Assembly: GCA_002505185.1 (NCBI GenBank)
Contig: DAUP01000059.1
Location: forward strand, 2,163-8,320
Direction of reading: 5' to 3'
DNA: 6,158 nt
DNA from: Ferroplasmaceae archaeon UBA567
GTDB taxonomy: Archaea; Thermoplasmatota; Thermoplasmata; Thermoplasmatales; Thermoplasmataceae
Part shown: positions 1-6,158 of the stretch, in pieces
Position numbering within the stretch: position 1 is the first letter of the stretch
Layout: every line of letters begins with the position of its first letter
Notes under the pieces: model-generated
What the model saw: the letters and a program-made list of their open reading frames with translations, nothing else
Told to the model about the DNA's origin: nothing
The model's database searches: none
Translations under genes and position numbers: made by a program

Positions 1-2054
1 GCCTCATAAAGAAAAACATTATTGAAAAACCTGGATCTTCTTGCAGAAGATTTAACGTAGCCATCCAGGTTATTTATGTCTATATTCAAGATAAGGTTCT
101 TTACATCCTCAGCCAGTATGTTTCTGGAAACTCTCATGTATATATGGTATGGTGAATAGTCCATCTCTACACTTTCCCCGGTGATGGATGTCAAAAGCCC
201 AGATAATATCTGTGCCAGTGTAAAATTTCCAAGACTCCCGAGAAGAATCTGGATTATAATCTCAGCGTTATGTGCTTCAATTATAATTTTATTTAGGGTT
301 GCCATGTCATTTTTATACCATTCCTCCAGAGCTTTTTTGCCTCTATCATTGATGAATTCTGGAATTGCCTTATTCTCCCGGTCCTGAGATACCCTTGAAG
401 CAGCTTCGTAGAGTACTGGTATTTCTTCTCCTGTCCAGTGAGGTGCGATAGCCGCCGTGCTGAATGGTTCTACATATATTTTATCATCCTCGATTCTGAT
501 TGTTCTCCATGTTGTACCCTTTATAACAAAATAAGAACCTGGAGATATCTCGTTTATAACATACTTTTCATCCAGAGTCCCTATAAATTTCTTGTTGATT
601 ACATCGATTACCCTATAATTTTTTTCACCAGCTATCATTGATATATTCTCTATGAAGTATTTAAGAATGGGATAACGCTTTATGATAAAATTTCCATCTA
701 TAATTATTTTCTTTGTTCTGGAAAGAAGTTCCAATACAGAATAATAATCATCAAACTGCAGTGTTTTAAATGGGTAGGCACCAGTGATTATCCGGTACAG
801 GTAATTATAATCTACTTTCCTGGAATAATTCAATTCAAGCATAACCTGGTTTGCAACCGTTGACAGGGAATTTTTCCGGATCATAACATTTTCCAGTTCC
901 CCGGATTTTATATTTCCAACTATTGCCTTTGCTTCCTCCAGTTCTATTACGTCGTTGCATATTACTATGCCCCTTGAAAGTTTCTCTAATGAATGCCCGG
1001 CTCTTCCTATCCTCTGGATCATTTTGTTTATCTGCCGGGGTGAATTGAACTGTACAACCATATCGGCAGATCCCACATCTATGCCCAATTCGAGGGATGA
1101 CGTGCATATAAGGGCCTTTACCCTGTTTTCCTTGAAATCCATTTCAGCGGTTTCTCTTGTTTCCTTTGACAATGAACCGTGGTGTACCTCTATATCCGGG
1201 TTTTTCAGCCAGAGTCTCAGGCGAAATGATATATCCTCGGCAACATATCTTCTGTTAACAAATACTATGGTTCCCTTATTCTCCTCCACTATGGAATGTA
1301 TTTTCATTATGGAACCGGCATACTGGTTATCACAGGCCATTATTTCCGCTGTTTCTTCATCACTCACTGGAGGCAACATAACCTGTATATCCATTTTTTT
1401 GTCTATTACAGGTTTTAAAATTCTGCATTCAATCGAGGGTGAAATGAAGAGGGCGAGCTCGTCCTCATTTCTTGCAGTTGCCGAAAGTCCGATAACCTGA
1501 AAATTGCCGGCAAGTACTTTCAATCTCTCCATGGCAATGGCGAACTGCGATCCCCGCTCATTCTGTGCCATTTCATGGACTTCATCGACTATGACATATT
1601 TTATATTCTTTATGTGTTCACGAAGGCGTTTTCCCATCATGAGCAGCTGCAATGACTCAGGCGTGGTGATAAGTATCTGTGCGGGATTCCGTGATATTTC
1701 ATTTTTCTGTGCCTGTGATATATCGCTATGCCGTACCTGTACCCGTATATCAAGGGTTTTGCAGTAGTCGAATATACGTGACAGCATGTCCCGGTTCAAT
1801 GCCCTCAATGGAGTTACATAAAGAAGTGCTATTGATGCAGGGTTGTCCTTATAAATCTTATTCAGCAGTGGCAACAAAGCCGCTTCAGTCTTGCCTGAAC
1901 CTGTGGGTGATATTAAAAGTGTGTTTCTGCCTGCCAGTATCTCAGGAATTGCCAGTTTCTGCGCCTCTGTGGGATTTATAATACCGTTTCTTGCCACACT
2001 TCCCTTAAGTGCCGGGTCAAGCATATCAAAAACATTTTCCTTCTGAATGGACAT
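1..2054 (-). CDS. lhr: Lhr-type superfamily 2 ATP-dependent helicase, C-terminus beyond window
   Basis: I translated the minus strand by hand: 684 codons stay open to the left edge, so the C-terminus is missing (Lhr core proteins usually run to about 850-950 residues). All helicase motifs are visible: PTEAQ at 28-32, Walker A SPTGSGKT at 49-56, TPLRALN at 81-87, TTPES at 130-134, DEVH box at 157-160, SAT at 191-193, FVNRR at 265-269, TSSLELGID at 318-326 and QRIGRAGH at 347-354. TGSGKTEAA together with TSSLELGID is characteristic of the Lhr family. Downstream, a conserved-looking WTGEEIP segment fits the accessory domain of Lhr. Family members are 3'-5' DNA or RNA-DNA translocases linked to repair and RNA processing; the cellular role here is inference. 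The ATG at 2054 is the first possible start after an in-frame TAA about 30 bases upstream. About 14 of 40 Arg codons are CGN by hand count, rather more than in leuS. The gene is divergent from pdaD. Confidence 0.93.
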   Translation of the reverse strand, partial: MSIQKENVFDMLDPALKGSVARNGIINPTEAQKLAIPEILAGRNTLLISPTGSGKTEAALLPLLNKIYKDNPASIALLYVTPLRALNRDMLSRIFDYCKTLDIRVQVRHSDISQAQKNEISRNPAQILITTPESLQLLMMGKRLREHIKNIKYVIVDEVHEMAQNERGSQFAIAMERLKVLAGNFQVIGLSATARNEDELALFISPSIECRILKPVIDKKMDIQVMLPPVSDEETAEIMACDNQYAGSIMKIHSIVEENKGTIVFVNRRYVAEDISFRLRLWLKNPDIEVHHGSLSKETRETAEMDFKENRVKALICTSSLELGIDVGSADMVVQFNSPRQINKMIQRIGRAGHSLEKLSRGIVICNDVIELEEAKAIVGNIKSGELENVMIRKNSLSTVANQVMLELNYSRKVDYNYLYRIITGAYPFKTLQFDDYYSVLELLSRTKKIIIDGNFIIKRYPILKYFIENISMIAGEKNYRVIDVINKKFIGTLDEKYVINEISPGSYFVIKGTTWRTIRIEDDKIYVEPFSTAAIAPHWTGEEIPVLYEAASRVSQDRENKAIPEFINDRGKKALEEWYKNDMATLNKIIIEAHNAEIIIQILLGSLGNFTLAQILSGLLTSITGESVEMDYSPYHIYMRVSRNILAEDVKNLILNIDINNLDGYVKSSARRSRFFNNVFLYE

Positions 2055-2073
2055 TGTTCTATATAAATAGCAG

Positions 2074-2091
2074 AATGTTATTTAAAACATT
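2074..2091. repeat. 6-bp inverted repeat in the divergent promoter region
   Basis: AATGTT (2074-2079) and AACATT (2086-2091) form a perfect inverted repeat around the spacer ATTTAA. It covers the proposed helicase TATA box. It could be a binding site for a dimeric regulator that blocks TBP access, but in such AT-rich DNA a 6-bp repeat may arise by chance. Confidence 0.4.
2079..2088 (-). promoter_or_regulatory. Candidate TATA box for the Lhr helicase gene
   Basis: On the minus strand this reads TTTTAAATAA, centred about 29 bases upstream of the helicase ATG at 2054, which suits a leaderless or very short leader transcript. No Shine-Dalgarno sequence precedes the ATG. A better textbook TATA sequence (TATTTATAT, 2061-2069) lies only about 11 bases from the ATG, too close for that start, so the assignment is uncertain. 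Confidence 0.35.
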
Positions 2092-2136
2092 TTAGTTTGC
2101 GTGTACATTATAAATATGGCAACTGTATTCAATAAA

Positions 2137-2147
2137 TATTTTAAATA
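2137..2147 (+). promoter_or_regulatory. Candidate TATA box for the pdaD-leuS operon
   Basis: The AT-rich element ATTTTAAATAA is centred about 23 bases upstream of the pdaD ATG at 2165, as expected for a transcript starting at or just before the ATG. No Shine-Dalgarno sequence is present between it and the start. A second TATA-like stretch (TTATAAATA, 2109-2117) sits about 52 bases upstream and would give a leader of roughly 25-30 bases. Confidence 0.5.
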
Positions 2148-2164
2148 ATTAATAATACACCTGT

Positions 2165-2704
2165 ATGTTGCTTCCAAAACAGATTTTTTTTACAAGGGGA
2201 ATAGGCCGAGGAGAAACGCAGCTCCAATCATTCGAAAATGCATTGAGAGATGCAGATATTGCTGCCTACAACCTTGTGAGTGTAAGCTCAATCGTACCCC
2301 CATATGCAGAGATAATTGAAAAAACAGAGGGTATAAAGCTGCTGTCATATGGACAGATATTATTTACCGTTCTTGCAAGGAATTCTTCCAATGAACTTAA
2401 CAGAATGATTTCGTCTGCCATAGGCGTTGCCGTGCCTTCGGACAGGAGCAAATGGGGATACCTGAGCGAACACCATACATTCGGGCAGACTGAAAACGAC
2501 TCCGGATATTTTGCTGAAAAACTTGCTGCAGAAATGCTTGCCAGCACTATGGGACTTGATGACCATTTAAAATGGGATGAAAAGAAAAATGAGTATGTCC
2601 TGGATGATAAGATACTGACAACAAAAAATATTGCAGCTACTACTGTTGTGCTGAAACCTAATGAGTGGGCAACTGTAATAGCAGCTGCTGTATTAGTGGT
2701 GTAA
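2165..2704 (+). CDS. pdaD: Pyruvoyl-dependent arginine decarboxylase proenzyme
   Basis: The product (179 residues) should decarboxylate arginine to agmatine, the first step of archaeal polyamine synthesis. Agmatine is also the substrate used by TiaS for agmatidine in tRNA-Ile2. The family signature is clear: GRGETQLQSFENAL at 14-27, then the self-cleavage site VSVSSIVPP. By comparison with the characterised Methanocaldococcus enzyme, cleavage should fall between Ser41 and Ser42, giving a beta subunit of about 41 residues and an alpha subunit of about 138 whose new N-terminal Ser42 becomes the pyruvoyl group. Glu102 in LSEHH matches the expected catalytic glutamate. The alpha chain is longer than in the Methanocaldococcus protein and includes an AEKLAAEMLAST helix, as in other subgroups. 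The ATG follows an in-frame TAA 12 bases upstream, and no other start codon lies between. The TAA stop directly abuts the leuS ATG, so the two are probably cotranscribed. The protein is cytosolic, with no signal peptide. A different pyruvoyl decarboxylase substrate cannot be fully excluded. Confidence 0.9.
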   Translation: MLLPKQIFFTRGIGRGETQLQSFENALRDADIAAYNLVSVSSIVPPYAEIIEKTEGIKLLSYGQILFTVLARNSSNELNRMISSAIGVAVPSDRSKWGYLSEHHTFGQTENDSGYFAEKLAAEMLASTMGLDDHLKWDEKKNEYVLDDKILTTKNIAATTVVLKPNEWATVIAAAVLVV

Positions 2705-5413
2705 ATGGATCATGATATAGATATAAAATGGAGAGACAGGTGGGAAAAAAGCCACATATTTGAACCTGTTGCTGAAAATTCTAAGCCAAAGTTTTTTGTT
2801 ACAGTTCCATGGCCATACACCAATGGGTCATTACATGTAGGCCATGGCAGGACATACACACTTGGAGATATAATAGCAAGGTACAAAAGGCTAACAGGCT
2901 TCAATGTGCTTTTCCCAATGGGATTTCATGAAAGCGGAACACCTATACTGGCTTTTTCAGAAAGACTCAGAATCGGTGACAAAGACACAATAAAACTTTA
3001 CAGGAATTATCTGATGGAGTATGAAAAACCAGAAAACATCGACAGGATACTTGAATCATTCAAGGAACCTCAAAATATTGCAGAATATTTCTCAAAGGTT
3101 ATAATAAAAGATTTTATGGATCTGGGTTATTCAATTGACTGGACAAGAAAATTCACTTCTGCTGATCCGTTCTATCAGGAGATAGTAAAATGGCAGTTCA
3201 GGCAACTGGAATCAAAGGGGCTGATAAAGAAGGGAAAATATCCAATACTCTATAGCATCAATGATGAAAATGCTGTTGGGGAGGATGATATAAAGGACGG
3301 AGATACAGATAAGGTAAGCATTGAGGAATTTACAGGTGTCCTGTTTAGGGGAGATAAATACTATCTCATGGCGGCCTCCCTGAGGCCTGAGACTCTTTTC
3401 GGTGTCACAAATATCTGGGTAAACCCTTCCGCACAATACGCAATAGTACGTTATAATAATATGGACATAGTAATGTCAAAGGATGGCTATACTAAATTCG
3501 CCCTCCAGCATGAAGATGTGCAGTATGTCAGTTCAGTAACTCCAGATGAAATAATAGTCCAAAAATTCAGGGTACCAATACAGAATGATATGGTCAGTGT
3601 AATAAAGGCTGACTTTGTAGATCCGGATAATGGAACAGGAATTGTTTACTCTGTGCCCGGACATTCTATATTTGATTATCTCTATTATAGGAAAAACAAT
3701 ATAAAAAGTAGCATAAAGAGGGTTGTAGAGGTAAAAAGTAGGATTACTGTAGAACAGCTTGTTGGAAAATACGGACTGGAAAATAATGAAAGCCACCTAA
3801 AGGATGCCACACAGGAGCTATATAAGGAAGAATTTTACAATGGAACTCTTATAAATTCAGGTCCATACAGTGGAATGACTGTAGCAGGTGCCAGAGATAC
3901 CATAAAAAGCGACCTGATGAAAAATAATATGGCAGTTATATTTTATGAAACTAACAGAAAGGCAGTAACCAGATCAGGATCGAGGGTCATAGTGGCAGTA
4001 TTAAAAGATCAGTGGTTTATTGATTATTCCCCAAAATGGCTTAAGGAAAAGGCCCATGACCTTATAAATTCCATGCGGTTTTACCCAGAACTCTATAGAA
4101 AACTAATGATGGATGCCATCGACTGGCTCAAGGAGCGTCCATGCGCCAGAAGGAGAGGTATAGGCACCAGAATGCCATTCGATGAAAGCTGGGTTATAGA
4201 ATCACTTTCAGATTCTACAATATACATGCTTGCCTATACGAATAAAAAAGAACTTGAAAATATATACAACAGGCTAAACAGGATCCCTGATGATATACTA
4301 GATTATGTCCTTCTTGGCAAGGAAATTCGTGGAAAGTATGAGAATTACGTAATGGACAATGCTATCTCAGCAAAGAGGGAATTTGATTACTGGTATGGCA
4401 ATGACTTAAGAATTACAGCTCCACCACATATATCAAATCATTTAGCATTCTTCATTATGAATCATGCAGCCATATTTAGGGGAGAAAAGCTTCCAGGAGG
4501 ACTTATGATTTCAGGTCTCGTCATCTCCAATGGAGCAAAGATTTCCAAGAGCAAGGGTAACGTTATTTCACTTCTGGAGATTACAAATAGGTACTCAGCA
4601 GACATATACAGGCTCTTTATGGCTGTGGGGGCGGATATTTCATCACTCCTTGACTGGAATGAAAAGGATCTTTCCTCAGTAATAAAAAGGTACTCTTATT
4701 TTATAGGCCTTCTGGATGGCTTCACAGACCATGGGGGTGGGGAAGGATACATATATACCTGGTTCAGGTCTGCTTTCTATAAAAACCTGAAAAGTTACAT
4801 AGGAAGTATGGAATCCATGAACATCAGGGATGCATATATAGCAATTTTCTATAATGTGATGAATGACCTGAAGAACGTTGAAAATCATGGCGGAGACATA
4901 AACAGGGCCATTAGTCCTATTCTTGCAGACTGGTTAAAGGCACTTTCTCCCATTATGCCATTTTCCTGCGAGGAATACTGGCACCGCCATATTGATGATA
5001 ATACCTTTGTGAGTGCCCAGACTATAGATACAAACATTGACAGTAAGATCGATAATGAAGTTCTAAAATCCGAAAATTACCTTAACAGGGTTATATCTGA
5101 TATAAGAGAAATACTCAAAATTATACATATTGAACCTAAAAAGGCTGTTATCACGGTTTACGGAACAAAACAGGAGAAATTTATAAAAGGTTACATGGAA
5201 AACAGCCTGGAAAAAGAATATAAATCTATGATACCGGATTATATGAAAAATAAAAATAAGATTGATACAGAACCCCTGGATGAATACAATATACTGAATC
5301 GCAACAAAGAATATATTGAATCATTGCTGAACATGGAAATAATACTGGTTAAGAGTAACCAGATATTAAAGAAAAATCCCTGGCCAGGAAGACCCCGCAT
5401 AGAGATTGAATAA
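2705..5413 (+). CDS. leuS: Leucyl-tRNA synthetase, archaeal/eukaryotic type
   Basis: This class I aminoacyl-tRNA synthetase attaches leucine to tRNA-Leu in the cytosol. At 902 residues it is slightly shorter than many archaeal LeuRS proteins. The start context DIKWRDRWEKSHIFEP matches the usual LeuRS N-terminus and fixes the ATG. The HIGH motif is HVGH at 44-47, followed by the leucine-pocket region with HESGTPI near 75-81. LGYSIDW and NDENAVGEDD lie before the CP1 editing domain. CP1 carries SLRPETLFG from 225 and the editing aspartate Asp324 in SVPGHSIFD. WVIESLSDSTIYM at 496-508 is characteristic of archaeal LeuRS. The KMSKS motif reads KISKS at 612-616. A helical anticodon-binding domain follows, then the archaeal C-terminal tail ending WPGRPRIEIE. 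Ser225 replaces the usual first threonine of the editing TLRPET motif, a conservative change. The ATG touches the pdaD stop; only a weak GGTG at 2698-2701 precedes it, so expression probably relies on translational coupling. Its stop abuts the convergent archease stop. Confidence 0.97.
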   Translation: MDHDIDIKWRDRWEKSHIFEPVAENSKPKFFVTVPWPYTNGSLHVGHGRTYTLGDIIARYKRLTGFNVLFPMGFHESGTPILAFSERLRIGDKDTIKLYRNYLMEYEKPENIDRILESFKEPQNIAEYFSKVIIKDFMDLGYSIDWTRKFTSADPFYQEIVKWQFRQLESKGLIKKGKYPILYSINDENAVGEDDIKDGDTDKVSIEEFTGVLFRGDKYYLMAASLRPETLFGVTNIWVNPSAQYAIVRYNNMDIVMSKDGYTKFALQHEDVQYVSSVTPDEIIVQKFRVPIQNDMVSVIKADFVDPDNGTGIVYSVPGHSIFDYLYYRKNNIKSSIKRVVEVKSRITVEQLVGKYGLENNESHLKDATQELYKEEFYNGTLINSGPYSGMTVAGARDTIKSDLMKNNMAVIFYETNRKAVTRSGSRVIVAVLKDQWFIDYSPKWLKEKAHDLINSMRFYPELYRKLMMDAIDWLKERPCARRRGIGTRMPFDESWVIESLSDSTIYMLAYTNKKELENIYNRLNRIPDDILDYVLLGKEIRGKYENYVMDNAISAKREFDYWYGNDLRITAPPHISNHLAFFIMNHAAIFRGEKLPGGLMISGLVISNGAKISKSKGNVISLLEITNRYSADIYRLFMAVGADISSLLDWNEKDLSSVIKRYSYFIGLLDGFTDHGGGEGYIYTWFRSAFYKNLKSYIGSMESMNIRDAYIAIFYNVMNDLKNVENHGGDINRAISPILADWLKALSPIMPFSCEEYWHRHIDDNTFVSAQTIDTNIDSKIDNEVLKSENYLNRVISDIREILKIIHIEPKKAVITVYGTKQEKFIKGYMENSLEKEYKSMIPDYMKNKNKIDTEPLDEYNILNRNKEYIESLLNMEIILVKSNQILKKNPWPGRPRIEIE
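5368..5390 (-). terminator. Hairpin plus T-run, likely archease terminator inside the leuS 3' end
   Basis: Reading the minus strand downstream of the archease stop, TTCCT and AGGGA can pair (one G-T wobble) around a GGCC loop at 5377-5390. TTTTTCTTT follows immediately at 5368-5376. The core is the 10-bp palindrome CCTGGCCAGG at 5379-5388. It starts 24 bases beyond the archease stop and lies within the last codons of leuS. Oligo-T termination is established in archaea; whether the hairpin contributes is inference. Confidence 0.35.
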
Positions 5414-5815
5414 TCAGACATCCATTACAAAAATAGCGAAACCATCCTCCGGGTGGATTTCAAGATTGTAATATGTAACCGCCTTTATCAAATGTCTGTA
5501 CTCGGGATTTTCTGGGATTTTGGATCCGTATAGGGTTGCAGTAAGTCTTTTACTCAACAATGTTACCCGCGCCCTGTGAAATAGTATATTTTCAGTTTCC
5601 AGATAAAATAGTATATCGTTAAGTAGCTCTATGAAAATATCATCTAAGGTTTCCTTTTCTATTTTTACTGTTCTGATAATGTTACTGCCCATGGCATTCT
5701 GATCAATGATCAAATCTGAAAGGGCCGCAACAGAATTTTCAAAAATTGTCTCATAAGTATTGCCATAGACTTTTACCCTGAGATCGGCCGTGTGATCAAG
5801 AATGTCATATAACAT
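5414..5815 (-). CDS. Archease, RtcB tRNA-ligase activator
   Basis: The protein (133 residues) matches the archease family, usually about 135-145 residues long. These small proteins activate the RNA ligase RtcB by promoting its guanylation and so support tRNA exon joining and RNA repair. The hallmark N-terminus LDHTAD is at 6-11. A central DDIFIELLNDILFYLETE segment and IKAVTYYNLEI follow, and the family's C-terminal Asp-Val (132-133) is present. Asp11 and Asp132 correspond to the conserved metal-binding acidic residues. The ATG is the only plausible start: no ATG, GTG or TTG lies between it and an in-frame TAA about 50 bases upstream. A strong TATA box sits 25 bases away with no Shine-Dalgarno sequence, so the transcript is probably leaderless. 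The rtcB gene is not in the window. The stop abuts the leuS stop from the opposite strand. Confidence 0.94.
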   Translation of the reverse strand: MLYDILDHTADLRVKVYGNTYETIFENSVAALSDLIIDQNAMGSNIIRTVKIEKETLDDIFIELLNDILFYLETENILFHRARVTLLSKRLTATLYGSKIPENPEYRHLIKAVTYYNLEIHPEDGFAIFVMDV

Positions 5816-5834
5816 AGTAGATGATGTTGCCTTA

Positions 5835-5848
5835 GGATATAAATATAC
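5835..5848 (-). promoter_or_regulatory. TATA box of the archease gene
   Basis: On the minus strand the sequence reads GTATATTTATATCC, a near-consensus archaeal TATA box centred about 25 bases upstream of the archease ATG (5815). The spacing predicts transcription starting at the ATG itself. A second element, GATATAAAAG on the minus strand at 5889-5898, could start a longer transcript with a leader of about 50 bases. Confidence 0.65.
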
Positions 5849-5892
5849 AATACTTTCTGGTTAGTGAATTAGACAATTTCTGTGAAAACTTT

Positions 5893-5919
5893 TATATCAA
5901 TGAAAATGAGTATATCAAT
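5893..5919. repeat. Two 9-bp direct repeats upstream of archease
   Basis: TATATCAAT occurs at 5893-5901 and again at 5911-5919, exactly 18 bp apart, in the AT-rich gap between the archease promoter and the terminator of the flanking gene. The spacing is a little under two helical turns. It may be a regulatory site or simply low-complexity sequence. Confidence 0.4.
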
Positions 5920-5946
5920 AAATAAAAATATAAATTAATAAAAAAA
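5920..5946 (-). terminator. Oligo-T terminator of the right-edge gene
   Basis: Immediately after the TAA stop of the minus-strand gene at the right edge, the minus strand reads seven Ts (5940-5946), followed by further T-rich stretches down to about 5920. No stable hairpin is evident. This is the typical archaeal oligo-T termination signal. Confidence 0.55.
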
Positions 5947-6158
5947 TTATTGGTCGGGGTTTACAGAGGATATCATAGGAATTTCATCCTTATCCAGATC
6001 AAGTCCTATTTCCTTTGAAGTGAGGTTCCTGCCAAGGCTTCTTTCATAGAAGCTTATGATCCTCTTCTTCTCTTCAACTGTGTATTTTCTGAAGTATTTG
6101 TCCCTTTTCAGGTCAAATCCGGTCTTCTGCTCATATACATTTGCAGGTATTGAGTACT
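5947..6158 (-). CDS. C-terminal part of an unrecognised protein, N-terminus beyond window
   Basis: The minus strand is open from the right edge for 69 complete codons and ends in TAA at 5947-5949. I do not recognise the family. The fragment reads as a charged, lysine-rich, probably helical and soluble C-terminal tail: YEQKTGFDLKRDKYF at 8-22, VEEKKRIISFYERSLGRN at 27-44, then SKEIGLDLDKDEIP and the end SSVNPDQ. No cysteines, membrane segments or catalytic motifs are visible. Codon use (AGG, AGA, ATA, AAG) resembles the neighbouring genes, and an oligo-T terminator follows directly, which supports a real gene end. It points the same way as archease but is separated from it by 131 bases and by its own terminator, so the two are probably not cotranscribed. 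Confidence 0.75.
   Translation of the reverse strand, partial: YSIPANVYEQKTGFDLKRDKYFRKYTVEEKKRIISFYERSLGRNLTSKEIGLDLDKDEIPMISSVNPDQ

Noticed and set aside
835..1107. Short minus-strand frame starting from an ATG within the helicase region
   Set aside because: It lies in a different frame from the helicase, which runs through this region with motifs V and VI intact. It is a shadow frame.
955..1500. 181-codon open frame on the plus strand inside the helicase gene
   Set aside because: It is antisense to a helicase with every conserved motif intact. Its translation is serine-rich and without family motifs, as expected for a shadow of a real gene. The other plus-strand frames at 181-387, 438-641, 1504-1767 and 1679-1981 are rejected for the same reason.
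1..2054. Helicase as a broken gene or part of a defence system
   Set aside because: The frame is open throughout with all motifs. Loss of the C-terminus is due only to the window edge. No nuclease, methylase or other defence partner is visible nearby, and the motif set is that of Lhr.
2116..2148. Ten-codon upstream reading frame (MATVFNKYFK) before pdaD
   Set aside because: It overlaps the best candidate TATA box for pdaD, so it would not be transcribed from that promoter. It has no ribosome site, and a frame this short is expected by chance.
2266..2566. Two minus-strand frames opposite pdaD
   Set aside because: pdaD on the plus strand has clear family motifs across this region. The antisense frames show none and have no plausible promoter.
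5900..5938. Twelve-codon plus-strand frame in the archease upstream gap
   Set aside because: Its composition (Lys, Ile, Asn, Ser) simply reflects AT-rich DNA, and it runs toward the terminator of the opposing gene.

Overview
The window looks like chromosomal DNA from a low-G+C archaeon, most likely of the Thermoplasmatales (Ferroplasma, Acidiplasma, Picrophilus and Thermoplasma type). I base this on an archaeal-type leucyl-tRNA synthetase, a pyruvoyl-dependent arginine decarboxylase, an archease, AT-rich TATA boxes about 23-29 bp upstream of start codons with no Shine-Dalgarno sequence, and heavy use of ATA (Ile) and AGA/AGG (Arg) codons. The genus is inference; no rRNA or other marker is present to settle it.

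Layout, left to right. Positions 1-2054 hold most of an Lhr-type superfamily 2 helicase on the minus strand; its C-terminus lies off the left edge. Positions 2055-2164 are a divergent promoter region. On the plus strand, pdaD (2165-2704) is followed with no intervening base by leuS (2705-5413). leuS ends back-to-back with a convergent archease gene (5414-5815, minus), also with no intervening base. Positions 5816-5946 are an AT-rich intergenic region carrying the archease promoter and the oligo-T terminator of the next minus-strand gene. Positions 5947-6158 are the C-terminal 69 codons of a protein I do not recognise. No stretch without a gene exceeds about 130 bases.

How the genes fit together: leuS charges tRNA-Leu. 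Archease is the known activator of the RtcB tRNA-splicing ligase. PdaD makes agmatine, which in archaea feeds polyamine synthesis and is also the substrate for agmatidine modification of the tRNA-Ile2 anticodon. A tRNA or translation theme is therefore possible, but chance adjacency in a compact genome explains it equally well. The Lhr helicase is probably an independent nucleic-acid repair or processing gene with its own promoter.

I found no mobile element, CRISPR array, tRNA, rRNA, integration scar or clearly new system. This is mostly a housekeeping region. The most interesting points are the extreme compactness (stop/start and stop/stop abutments), a terminator-like hairpin for archease buried in the leuS coding sequence, and short repeats in the two promoter regions.
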